DNA of 64,000 bases from an uncultured Methanomicrobiales archaeon (GTDB lineage: Archaea; Halobacteriota; Methanomicrobia; Methanomicrobiales; Methanospirillaceae): NCBI GenBank assembly GCA_903832665.1, contig CAILCG010000023.1, forward strand, positions 19,898-83,897. Direction: 5' to 3'. The number at the start of each line of letters is the position of its first letter. The stretch's first letter is position 1. The position numbers were made by a program, and so were the translations under genes. Below are positions 10,074 through 19,439 of the stretch, piece by piece. The notes beneath the pieces are model-generated. The model had not been told where the DNA came from. It did not search any database and saw only the letters and a program-made list of their open reading frames with translations.

Positions 10074-11288
10074 TCAGGCCCTCATGGCGGTCTGGATATC
10101 CTCGCGGGACACCTGGTACGCGGGCACATACCCGGCCACAACCGCTGCACAGAACAGGATCACCGAGTTGATGAGCAGATCCATGGGCGTGATGTAGAGG
10201 GTTGCAGACCATTCGGGGGTTACGACAGGGTGTATTGCCATGTATGCAGCAAGACCCAGCGTGACGATGATCCCCAGGATAATACCGAGCACCCCGAGAA
10301 TGATCACCTGGAACCCGTAGTTGTGCATGATCACTTCCTTGTCCACCCCGATCGCCTTTAAGATCCCAATCTGCCGGCGGCTGTTGATGGTCTTGATGGT
10401 GATGACGATGAAGAGGACGACGGTCGTGATGATGATGCTCACGATCAGCGAGACCATGTTGATGATGGCGAAACTCTGGAGTGCACGACCCATGCTCTTG
10501 GCCAGGAGATCGCTGGTGGTCTGGACCTTCTCCGAGACGCCGTACTGGATCAACTCGTTCTTGATGAAGGTCTCTGAATAGCCGGATTTTGCCTTGACGG
10601 TGATATAGTCGGCATTGTCCAGCGACCGGGGGTCAGCCAGTGCCATATCGGTCGACGTTGTGTACACCGCACTGTCGGCCTGGCTCCAGCCGGTGAAGAA
10701 GATGCCCTTCACCCGGTAGTCCTTTACGTACCCGTTGCCATAGTCGATCGAGATCGAATCGCCCACCCGGACGCCGCCGAGCGAGGACTGGAACTCATCC
10801 TCCTGACGGATCGAGGCATCGCCTGCAACCGGCTTTCCGATGATCACTTCCCCCGTGTCATCCTGCCCGAGATAGCTGCCGGCGATCATCTTCGTGTAGA
10901 GCGGGGAGATGAGCTTCTCGTCATTGGGCGAGATTGCCCGCACCGAGGCCCCCAGGATACGCTGGCGGTACTTCAGGGTCGCCCCCTTGGTGAAATGGGG
11001 GGTGGCCCGCTGGACACCGGGCATGCCATTGATGAGATCGAGCGTTGCCCCCACATCCCCGACGTACTGGCCTCCGGTCTTCGGGCTGACCAGCACGTTG
11101 CCGATCTCGTAGTCCACGACCTGCTTCGTGATGCTCTGGCCGATCCCGTTGAACAGGCCGGGGAGGAAGATCATGTTGGTAAAGCACATCCCGATGATGA
11201 GGATCGTGAGGATCACGCTTGAGCGGCTTCCCCGCTGGAGCGAGCGCAGCGCCAGCAGGAACGCGACCTTTAGTTCTTTCTTACCCAT
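10074..11288 (-). CDS. ABC transporter permease (FtsX/MacB type)
   Basis: Four TM helices, periplasmic domain, RRQIGILKAIGVDKEVI. Confidence 0.92.
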   Translation of the reverse strand: MGKKELKVAFLLALRSLQRGSRSSVILTILIIGMCFTNMIFLPGLFNGIGQSITKQVVDYEIGNVLVSPKTGGQYVGDVGATLDLINGMPGVQRATPHFTKGATLKYRQRILGASVRAISPNDEKLISPLYTKMIAGSYLGQDDTGEVIIGKPVAGDASIRQEDEFQSSLGGVRVGDSISIDYGNGYVKDYRVKGIFFTGWSQADSAVYTTSTDMALADPRSLDNADYITVKAKSGYSETFIKNELIQYGVSEKVQTTSDLLAKSMGRALQSFAIINMVSLIVSIIITTVVLFIVITIKTINSRRQIGILKAIGVDKEVIMHNYGFQVIILGVLGIILGIIVTLGLAAYMAIHPVVTPEWSATLYITPMDLLINSVILFCAAVVAGYVPAYQVSREDIQTAMRA

Positions 11289-12613
11289 GGGAGTGTGCCG
11301 TCCCCGTTCTTTCTTGGCAGGTACCAGTAACGGTATGCCACAAACCCGAGTAGCGCAAGAAGGATGAGACCGAGAATGATATTCCCGGAACCATCTGCAA
11401 CCGGCACTCGCATATTCATCGGCCGGGTCTGCGTGTGGACACCCATATCATCGGTATAGGTGATCGTGAGATTATAGGGATGACTGCCTCCTTTTGCCCC
11501 CTCGAGAAGGAAGATGGCAGGCGCATCATTGCCGGGCTTGATCTTGCCGATGAAGGCCTCTTTGGTTCCCTCTGCGGGGAGGTCGACGGTGGCTGAGACC
11601 TGTTTTGCCTCGCCGGTGCCGGTATTCTCGATACGGACGGTGAGATCAAAGGGGGTATTTTCCGTAAGGCGTGGCGGGTTGGTATCCACCGATACAAATC
11701 CCAGCTCTGCCTTTCCTTTCATCATCAGGTCGATGCCGGTTGCCTGGGACTGCGGGACGCCGTCAATCGCACTGTATTCGATGGTCACAGGGATCCGGAC
11801 GAGCCCGGCATTTGCCTTCTTATCTGATAGCAGGACCAGTTGCACGGTCCGCTGTTCCCCGCCGTTGATTGCTCCCAGGTGGTAGAGGTCGGCATTCTTC
11901 GGGGCGACGACCGCACTCACGTTCTCGATCATCACGGTCACGTCATCGGCAATGGTCTGCCCCGCATTCCGGAGGGTGAGGGTGACCGGGATCTCTTCAC
12001 CGGGGTTTGCAGCACTGGCAAGCGAGGTGTCCATGATCAGGATCGCCTGGCGCTGGATCCCGACCGGCGTATTGACATTCACCGGGATGGGAAACCGGGT
12101 GCTCTTTCCCCCGGTAGTGTCGATCCAGACTTCGGGATAGTACATCCCGCTCTTGTCGGGAGCCCGGATCGAGAAGCTCATGGGAATCGACTGTCCCGGT
12201 CCAATCTCGCCCACGCGGTCATAGGCCTTGCTCATGACTTCAATGCCATTTCCTTCCAGACTGATGCTTTCGATATTGACATTGATGTCGGTAGTCTTGA
12301 CCGTGGCATAGGTTGCATCCGATAACTGGCCGGATTTTTCACTGACCGTTGCACTGCTGGCAGTATTTTTTACCGTTATCGTGACGGTCCCCAGGCTGCC
12401 AGGCATGAGCACTGAAGGGGTTACTTTATAGTCGGTGATCGTTACCGTGGGTTCGCCGTCGGCTAAGACAGGAACCACGAGTGCGCACAGGAGCGCGAAT
12501 ATAACAAGAATTGAGAGTGTCCATTTCATAACTATCGCTCTGCTGACGGGGGAGAATTTCAGATCATTTGTATTATCATCTGATAAATAATATTGGCCGT
12601 TTTTCATCATCAT
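11270..12613 (-). CDS. COG1361-like surface/secreted protein with CARDB-like repeats and C-terminal TM
   Basis: Signal peptide, VTLTLRNAGQTIADDVTV, VRIENTGTGEAKQVSATV, C-terminal TM plus basic tail. Confidence 0.75.
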   Translation of the reverse strand: MMMKNGQYYLSDDNTNDLKFSPVSRAIVMKWTLSILVIFALLCALVVPVLADGEPTVTITDYKVTPSVLMPGSLGTVTITVKNTASSATVSEKSGQLSDATYATVKTTDINVNIESISLEGNGIEVMSKAYDRVGEIGPGQSIPMSFSIRAPDKSGMYYPEVWIDTTGGKSTRFPIPVNVNTPVGIQRQAILIMDTSLASAANPGEEIPVTLTLRNAGQTIADDVTVMIENVSAVVAPKNADLYHLGAINGGEQRTVQLVLLSDKKANAGLVRIPVTIEYSAIDGVPQSQATGIDLMMKGKAELGFVSVDTNPPRLTENTPFDLTVRIENTGTGEAKQVSATVDLPAEGTKEAFIGKIKPGNDAPAIFLLEGAKGGSHPYNLTITYTDDMGVHTQTRPMNMRVPVADGSGNIILGLILLALLGFVAYRYWYLPRKNGDGTLPWVRKN

Positions 12614-13449
12614 ACCATCTCAAGCCGGACATCGCCAACGCCCTGCTTCACAAATATCTCATTGACTGGGAGAACGGGATTGAATCCGGGAGGGGTATAG
12701 GCTCCGTTACCCAGGATAAATCCTGCGCCGGCTATGTCGCCTACGCCCTGGATAACCGTAACGCGGGTATTGGCGGGTATACGGAGCGTGAGATCCCCGA
12801 TGCCATGCATGATGGACGCATCAAAGCGCCCGCCATGATACCCGCTGAAATCAATCGTTGTATCCCCGGCACCCGCATGCACGTCTAAGGAAGTGAGATT
12901 GAGCGTGCCCAGCACCAGCCGGCAATCCCCGGCACCAATACGCACTTCCGCAGCAACCGGGACCCGGTCTGCAAGCCGGACTTCCCAGCGGTTCGGGGAA
13001 TCCACGGCAAACAGGGCTTTTCCGGTGTGGCCTTTATCGGTGATCCGGACCGTTTTTACCGATCCCGCAAGGGAGGACGAGTATTCCGGCTGCCATTCCG
13101 GCGCTTTTGAAAAGATGGTTACTTCCATCAGGTTGCTGCCCGCGGCACCGCCATTGAGCGTGATCTCCCCGGCCCCCATATTCACCGAAATATTTCCGGC
13201 CGTGGCCCCGTCCAGCAGGAACTCCGTGGTGTTGGAGAGGATCCACGCGGTTTTGGAGAATGGAGAGTTTGCATGTCCCGTCACGGGCGAAAAAGCGCCC
13301 GATGCGGCAAGGATGCCAAACCCAATCGCAAGGGATACGATCGCAATGGCCACCAGCCATAGGATAATCCGTGTCGGCCGGGTGTCCGGTACGCAAAGGA
13401 ACCCCGCTGCCTTGCACCTTTTCTCGTCTTTTGGCTGTTCTGTGCTCAT
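12610..13449 (-). CDS. Membrane-anchored toastrack-like (LiaF/DUF4097-type) beta-repeat protein
   Basis: N-terminal TM followed by repeating GAGEITLNGG / GAGDCRLVLGTLNLTSLDVHAGAGDTTIDF / GIGDLTLRIP / GVGDI pattern. Confidence 0.65.
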   Translation of the reverse strand: MSTEQPKDEKRCKAAGFLCVPDTRPTRIILWLVAIAIVSLAIGFGILAASGAFSPVTGHANSPFSKTAWILSNTTEFLLDGATAGNISVNMGAGEITLNGGAAGSNLMEVTIFSKAPEWQPEYSSSLAGSVKTVRITDKGHTGKALFAVDSPNRWEVRLADRVPVAAEVRIGAGDCRLVLGTLNLTSLDVHAGAGDTTIDFSGYHGGRFDASIMHGIGDLTLRIPANTRVTVIQGVGDIAGAGFILGNGAYTPPGFNPVLPVNEIFVKQGVGDVRLEMV

Positions 13450-13925
13450 TTAACCATTCACCGTCCCGGAGATGACACGAATATTCCATTTGAGGTAGCG
13501 GATCCCCAGGAGGTAAAAGAACCGGGCCAGGTAGTAATCCCCGATGACCAGGGTCCGACAATGATAAAGACCACGCCAATCGCAAAGACAAGGAGGAGCA
13601 TTGCAATCAGGAGGAGGAACGGGACCAGGACAAAGACCAGGTTGAAGAGACCAAGCCCGAGGGTCGCGAATACCGCATGGAAGATATTGCGGCAGGAGCA
13701 GGAGTGCTCGGCTTTCTTTACGAGATGCGTTGCCCGGATCTCCCTGGCTACATCGTCCGGGGAACCCAGCGAGCGGAAGAGTTCATCTTCCGATCTTCCA
13801 TCCGCCTTGCCGAGCCGGAAATGCTCCCGGTAATCGGAGAGGAGGTCTTCAAGGTCTTCGGCAGGAAGCGTTCCCTCAAGCCGGTCTCGTAAAATCCGGA
13901 TATATTCCTGTTCATTCTGCAGCAT
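13450..13925 (-). pseudogene. HAAS/DUF1700-like membrane protein with a C-terminal frameshift
   Basis: N-terminus LRDRLEGTLPAEDLEDLLSDYREHF; one missing base at 13551-13553 restores ...GPLVIGDYYLARFFYLLGIRYLKWNIRVISGTVNG ending in TAAATG with the next gene. Confidence 0.7.
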
Positions 13926-14235
13926 CGTTTCCCACCAGGAGCGAGTTTACCGCTGTCGTAAACCGCATCCATTCCTCTTTGAGTTCATGTTCTTCTTTCC
14001 TTCCGCTGTCGGTCAGCCGGTAATACTTACGGGGCGGTCCCTCCACGGATTCCTGGAGATAGGTAGTGACAAAACCCTCATCTTTGAGGCGGCGCAGGAG
14101 CGGGTAGATGGTGCCTTCCGAGATATCGATCTGCTTGGAGATCTCGTACACCAGTTCGTACCCGTAACAGTCCTTGTGCGCCAGAACAGAGAGAACACAG
14201 ATCTCAAGTACGCCTTTTTTAAACTGGATATTCAT
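13912..14235 (-). CDS. PadR family transcriptional regulator
   Basis: [32 protein letters not shown]...[19 protein letters not shown]. Confidence 0.93.
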   Translation of the reverse strand: MNIQFKKGVLEICVLSVLAHKDCYGYELVYEISKQIDISEGTIYPLLRRLKDEGFVTTYLQESVEGPPRKYYRLTDSGRKEEHELKEEWMRFTTAVNSLLVGNDAAE

Positions 14236-14500
14236 GGCTGCTCCCTGATCGAAAAGGTATGCCCGGTTCCCGCAGCGTGATGTCTCTTCGGAGGTCAAGT
14301 CGTTCGCTGCGGAAGGTTTGAGAGGGGTACTGAGCGGGCATACGCGACTGAGTGTTTAACACAGTATCTTGCATAACAAGATACATACTAATATTATAGT
14401 CCATTGGTATAAAAGGTTCGGCCGGTGCAGGATTTCAAAAGGCCGCATGCTATTGTTCGTGAACGCCGGGGATTACCCTGATGAGAAAAGAGGTGGTGAA

Positions 14501-15493
14501 TTACGAGGAGACCGGCCGCTCATCCGTCTCGCTCGTGGGGATGATGCAGACAACACTGCCGGGAATTACCGACTCAAGAGATCCCTTGAGGAAGTCGATA
14601 TTCTCCTGCATCTCTCCTACCTTCTGTTCGGGATCAAACCCGAGAAATATGTCGATATAGATCCGGGTCCCGGACCGGCGCGAACGGACCCCGTGGAATT
14701 CATGGAACTTCTCAAACGAGCCGACCAGTTCTTTCAAGATGACAATCTGGAGCTCCTCCTCAAGGGTCTTGTCAAAGAGATCCGGCAGTGAGGAGGAGAT
14801 CTCCCGGTATCCCGCGAGCAGCAGGAACCCGATAACGATAAACGAGACGATTGGATCGATGAACTTCGCCAAGGGGTTATGCATATAATGCCATGACAGT
14901 ACCAGCGAGACGAGGATCAGCAGGTCCGAGAAGGTCTTGGCCCGCCGGAGACGCCACTGGGCCTCCATGATGGGGGAGGGCTCTTTCTGCGCCAGGCGAT
15001 GGTTTTTTCTCCAGTGGTACGCGTCTGCGATGCTGGCAAAGATCATGAGGGGAACGCCGATTTGCGCAGCCAGGAGTATATCGGAGACCTCATCTTCGCC
15101 CAGCCTCCTGATGGTGAAGTAGAGCAGAATCGCAAGCGATGCGAACATCACGACACCCGTGATGATGCGGGTTAAGGACTCGAGCTTTCCCATGCCGTAA
15201 TCGTACGTGAACTTCCCGCCCAGGGTGACCCTCCGGATGATGATGAGGGCAAAGCTTGTGGCGAGCATCTCGTTTACACACTTGATAACGTCTGCAAAGA
15301 GGGTCATGGAGCTGGCGAGAAAAGCCGCTATGGTCTCGGGGATTATGATGAGGAAGTCGATGCAGAGGCCCGTGAAGACCAGCTTCTGTCGTGACTCTTC
15401 CCCTTTGACTTCTCCCGTGCCGATCTCTTCGCCGGCCATGTGTGTCTGTACGTGTTGACGGGAATGGTTATGAAACTTCAGGACAGGGTACAT
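14501..15493 (-). CDS. Cation diffusion facilitator family transporter
   Basis: Multi-TM CDF fold: SMTLFADVIKCVNEMLATSFALIIIRR, C-terminal cytoplasmic domain. Confidence 0.85.
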   Translation of the reverse strand: MYPVLKFHNHSRQHVQTHMAGEEIGTGEVKGEESRQKLVFTGLCIDFLIIIPETIAAFLASSMTLFADVIKCVNEMLATSFALIIIRRVTLGGKFTYDYGMGKLESLTRIITGVVMFASLAILLYFTIRRLGEDEVSDILLAAQIGVPLMIFASIADAYHWRKNHRLAQKEPSPIMEAQWRLRRAKTFSDLLILVSLVLSWHYMHNPLAKFIDPIVSFIVIGFLLLAGYREISSSLPDLFDKTLEEELQIVILKELVGSFEKFHEFHGVRSRRSGTRIYIDIFLGFDPEQKVGEMQENIDFLKGSLESVIPGSVVCIIPTSETDERPVSS

Positions 15494-15540
15494 TGATCCG
15501 ACGCCGGTTGACTGTTTCCTATCAGGGCTGGCTCTAAAAT

Positions 15541-16415
15541 TTCAGATCAAAGTCTGATTGAAAAATCGTAATCAAGATCTGATTAATCCGGAAATATTTT
15601 TCAACCACGATCGGGATCGCGATGCAATTTTTTCCGGCAAGGTCCGGTTATTTTTTTTCAATTAAAGTCTGCTGAAAAAAATAAAATCAAAGTATGGTTG
15701 AAATATTTTAAGCAAAGTCTGATGTAAAAAAATTTACCAGACTCTGCTTGAAAAATATAAATCAAGATCCGATTGAAAAATTTCAAGCAGGGTCTGGTTG
15801 CTTTTCCGGGGGGATGTTCACGCCGGAAGAACTGCATAGAATCCATATTTCATTCAAGGTCCGGTTATTTTTTTTCTACCAGAGTCTGCTTAAAAAATTG
15901 AAATCAAAGTCTGCCTGAAACTTTTCAATCAAAGTCCGGTCTTTATTTTTCAATCAAAGTCTGCTCAAAATTTTGAGAGCACGATCTGATTGTGAATTTC
16001 AAATCATGGTCTGATTGATCCGGATCAATGTTTCAATCAGGCTTATGATCGCGATGAAAAATTTTCAATCAGGATCCGATTCGAAAATTAAAATCAAAGT
16101 CTGCTTCAAAAATTCGAAATCGGGATCCCTTTTGAGATTCTCAAACCAGGATTGGATTACCGTACCTGAAGGAGGTTACGTCGGAACCTGCGATCCCGAA
16201 TCTTTTTGAGAACAAGATCCAAGGGAAGATCGATTGATCTGAATCGACTTTTCCCATTTTCTTTCATGATCGCGGTCAAGATTGTGCAATCGGGATCCGA
16301 TTTGAAAATCAATATCAAAGTCTGCTTCAAAATTTAAAATCAAGGTTCGCCCGGAAATTTTCAATCAAGGTATGGTTGAAAAATTAAAATCAAAGTCCGG
16401 GTAAAAAATTTCATT
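15541..16415. repeat. Degenerate direct-repeat array, 25-bp period, about 26-29 units
   Basis: Unit starts at 15546,15571,15604,15636,15661,15686,15711,15736,15761,15786,15853,15878,15903,15928,15953,15978,16003,16036,16068,16093,16119,16145,(16224),(16257),16289,16314,16339,16364,16389; consensus ATCAAAGTCTGNTTGAAAAATTTCA. Confidence 0.93.
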
Positions 16416-16481
16416 GGGAGATCGAAAGGTTCTCCACGAAACGGTGACCCTATCCTGAATCACCGCGGGTATGATATCAGG

Positions 16482-16859
16482 TCACGGTTTGCCCGACGCG
16501 GGGCGATGGTGAGGGGATGATGCCTCCAGTTCCTTAAGAAGAGCGGAGATTTTCGGTTCGATTTCCGGGAGATCGTCGGTGATAACACTCCAGACGATGG
16601 AATAATCAATCCGTAAATACCCGTGGATGATCTTGTCCCGGAGTGCGGCCATATCGTGCCAGGGAATATCCTGATGGGGTTGTTTGATCGAATCCGGGAC
16701 ATTTTTCGAGGCTTCACCGATCACTTCAATCGCGCTTCTGACCGCGTGCGCAAAATAATCACCGTTGATGAGATCGTCGAGTGTCCGGTCTTTCGCGATC
16801 TTTCTCAAAAAAACGATCTCATCAAGGATATGGCGGATCCAGACCAGATCATCCTTCAA
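16482..16859 (-). CDS. HepT-like (DUF86/HEPN) toxin-family protein
   Basis: RDKIIHGYLRIDYSIVW (Rx4-6H motif), VIGEASKNVP; overlaps the MNT gene. Confidence 0.88.
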   Translation of the reverse strand: MKDDLVWIRHILDEIVFLRKIAKDRTLDDLINGDYFAHAVRSAIEVIGEASKNVPDSIKQPHQDIPWHDMAALRDKIIHGYLRIDYSIVWSVITDDLPEIEPKISALLKELEASSPHHRPASGKP

Positions 16860-17172
16860 TCCAGATCACCTCAGCCTCAACATGGGAACGAATGTATTTA
16901 TCAATCCCTCCCACCGTGAGCAGATCGACTTTGCGCCGGAACAGGGTTTCGAGATTGTCGGAGAGACTAACAAAGTTGCGGAGAGTGGCATATCCCTGTG
17001 CAAAATCGACAAGCACATCCACATCGCTTTTGGGCGTCTGCTCTCCGCGGGCAAACGAGCCGAAGATGCCGATCTTTGTCACGCCAAATTGAGTGCGGAT
17101 AGCCGGGGCTGCGGTTTCAAACTTTCTCTGGACAATGCTTTTCCTCCGCTGCGATACGAGCTGGCCGGGCAT
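16849..17172 (-). CDS. MntA-like minimal nucleotidyltransferase (antitoxin of HEPN/MNT pair)
   Basis: GSFARGEQTPKSDVDVLVDF (GSx10DxD). Confidence 0.9.
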   Translation of the reverse strand: MPGQLVSQRRKSIVQRKFETAAPAIRTQFGVTKIGIFGSFARGEQTPKSDVDVLVDFAQGYATLRNFVSLSDNLETLFRRKVDLLTVGGIDKYIRSHVEAEVIWIEG

Positions 17173-17315
17173 CTGTTCACTTCCTTAGATAATGTGTTAG
17201 GCAACCGGTGAAAATAATGGTATGGTAAAGAGTTACAGGGATTCTGAAAAAGAGTTCGCCGCTAATACATACCAGTCATAATAGCCGGCTACGGATCCAA
17301 GAAATCGCATGGCTT

Positions 17316-17408
17316 TCCTTACATCACGCAATCCCGCAAACCCGTTTCCGCACATGATATGAGGCGGTGGGGATTTCACGGAACGGGGCGGGCGCAGATA
17401 ATAGGAGC
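17316..17408. repeat. Dispersed intergenic repeat, copy A (3' part)
   Basis: CAATCCCGCAAACCCGTTTCCGCACATGATATGAGGCGGTGGGGATTTCACGG...GGGGCGGGCGCAGATAATAGGA. Confidence 0.85.
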
Positions 17409-17480
17409 AAAAAAGGCGATATTACAGCAACCGATTCTTCGAAGGCAATTTCAAAAAGGGAATGTGACAACTGAATGTAA

Positions 17481-17541
17481 ATGTCGGGATTGTCGGGCTA
17501 ATGTCGGGATTGTCGGGATTATGTCGGGCTAATGTCGGGAT
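17481..17541. repeat. Short tandem repeat (TGTCGGGATT/TGTCGGGCTA) spanning the stop codon of the AlbA-like gene
   Basis: atgtcgggattgtcgggcta atgtcgggattgtcgggatt atgtcgggcta atgtcgggatt. Confidence 0.9.
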
Positions 17542-18916
17542 TCTTTTTCACCAGAACATACTCAGTAGCCCTGCCCTTCTTATCCCGTTTCAAGAAAATA
17601 CCCTTCATGCAAAGATCATTCAAGTCCCGGAGAGCGGTCCGATCAATAGCACCGGTAAGTTCCCGGTACGCTTTATTCGTGATTACGCCCTGCTCTCTGA
17701 CATACCGTACGGCTTGAACCTGCCGTTCCGAAAACCCGAGCGCAAGAAGTCTCTCATCCGTGTAGAAATCTTTAGAGAAGGTTACACTGAACCAATCCGG
17801 ATGTGCAGAAAACTCTGGTTCAGGTATACCATGATTCTGACAGAGGGTAATCATGCGACTCGTGCCCGTGCCCCACTTCTCCAGCAATTCCCCGTAATAA
17901 AAAACCTGGGCGAGCAGTGTATTTCGCGGTAGTGAACGATGTCCCTCCTGACGGAGTTCATCGACCGTCATCCCTCCCGTAAGACCCCCGGGATTCGTAA
18001 TCACGACGCGGTCATCGTAGACTCGGATCTGGATCTCGGCACCGGTCTGGAAATAATCCCGGTGAATAAGCGCATTGATCACCGCTTCACGCAAGGCTGT
18101 GATTGGGTAATCCCATATCTCGGTTCGTTGCATTGCAGACAGTGATTCTGTTTTGTCCGGCTTTCCATCGAATTCATACCGGACCTGCATATATTGCTGG
18201 AACAGTTGCACCGCTGCATCCACCTGTAAGAAGAGATTGCCTTTCAGAATTTTGTCATCAATGATGGTGATGGCGTCTTTGAAACGGCCCATGTGTATCT
18301 GAGCAGAGGTGAACGATGCCTGAGGATTTTTCCCGAACAGCAGTATCGCACCACGGGTGATTTTTCCGTCATGGACTAATTCCAGTTTTTGCAGGAGGCT
18401 CTCAACAGATTCATCATCGCGGGCAAACGGGAGCCGGTTTTTTGCAAGTTCGAGAAAGCGCTTTACCGCTGCGGGATCGATCTGCTCAAGAGTATAGTTG
18501 TCAGCGATGCTGTCCCACTGAACACCAAGTTTTGCAATGAAGTAACGCCCCAGCTGCTCGGCCGGGATCTCGCGGGTTGTGTTGCCTACCCGCTGAAAAT
18601 ACCTGCCCCGGCATGTGGCAAGAGTTGTACCGGGCCTGACTTCGATCACAAGCACGGATTTTTTCATTTCCTGCTGGATAGAGACCGATGGCTGGACCCG
18701 GAGAATTTCGACAATCTGGTTGATGATGGTCTGCTGTGCCCGGTCATCACCGGTCCACCCGATGACTGCTCCGTTATCCCTCACTCCGATAAGGAGGGTC
18801 CCTCCTTTGGTATTTACGAATGACGCGAGCGCTTCAAGGCCGTGGTCGTTCCACTGCTCCTTGAATTCCACGTTCTCGCTTTCGCCATGCCGGATAAGTG
18901 CAGTGAGATTGTCCAT
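17519..18916 (-). CDS. AlbA_2 (Schlafen-like) DNA-binding domain / ATP-binding domain protein
   Basis: GESENVEFKEQWNDHGLEALASFVNTKGGTLLIGVRDNGAVIG, YPITALREAVINALIHRDY, IRVYDDRVVITNPGGL. Confidence 0.88.
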   Translation of the reverse strand: MDNLTALIRHGESENVEFKEQWNDHGLEALASFVNTKGGTLLIGVRDNGAVIGWTGDDRAQQTIINQIVEILRVQPSVSIQQEMKKSVLVIEVRPGTTLATCRGRYFQRVGNTTREIPAEQLGRYFIAKLGVQWDSIADNYTLEQIDPAAVKRFLELAKNRLPFARDDESVESLLQKLELVHDGKITRGAILLFGKNPQASFTSAQIHMGRFKDAITIIDDKILKGNLFLQVDAAVQLFQQYMQVRYEFDGKPDKTESLSAMQRTEIWDYPITALREAVINALIHRDYFQTGAEIQIRVYDDRVVITNPGGLTGGMTVDELRQEGHRSLPRNTLLAQVFYYGELLEKWGTGTSRMITLCQNHGIPEPEFSAHPDWFSVTFSKDFYTDERLLALGFSERQVQAVRYVREQGVITNKAYRELTGAIDRTALRDLNDLCMKGIFLKRDKKGRATEYVLVKKNPDISPT

Positions 18917-19069
18917 TGGGCAGGTACTTCCGTTTAAAATCCTGTTTTTAGAGATACGGGCTAGTGTGTTATTGATTTATGCTTAATTACGGGAAAATGA
19001 GATGCCGGTCGCGGAGCCCGGTGCGAGCAGGCACACGAACTGTTGGAATCACCCAGCCGCGTCATCGGG

Positions 19070-19296
19070 GCATCGCTGGAAAAATCGAATCGGATAACCT
19101 GTTCCTGAACCGGCCACGAGGTGGCGCTCATTCATGGGCACGTCGTCCATCGCCCCTGGGGGTATGGGGGCATCAGCCCCCATCTTTGTCCCACATCACC
19201 AATTCACCTTACCTCATACAATCCCGCAAACCCATTTCCGCACATGATATGAGGCGCGGGGATTTCGCGGTTGGGGGGCGGGTGCTGACAATAGGA
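19070..19296. repeat. Dispersed intergenic repeat, copy B (long form)
   Basis: GGGGGTATGGGGGCATCAGCCCCCATCTTTGTCCCACATCACC...CAATCCCGCAAACCCATTTCCGCACATGATATGAGGCGCGGGGATTTCGCGG. Confidence 0.85.
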
Positions 19297-19439
19297 ATAC
19301 GTAAAGTTACCAAGTAATTTTTAAAGAAACACAAAGTATGAGCCCCCTAGACATTGTCATTTTGAGTTCCCGTATGATAAAGCGTAAAAATGAGTCATTT
19401 TTCTTGATTCTGAATGTGTTTCAGAAAATTATAGGTTTT

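Noticed and set aside
15658-16364. Short ORFs inside the array (15658..15846, 16015..16209, 16176..16364) encoding 25-residue repeats
   Set aside because: The peptide periodicity is a by-product of the 25-bp DNA period read over 75 bp; frames close quickly and there are no initiation signals.
15541-16415. CRISPR array interpretation of the 25-bp repeats
   Set aside because: Units are directly abutting and degenerate, with no unique equal-length spacers; no cas genes in the window.
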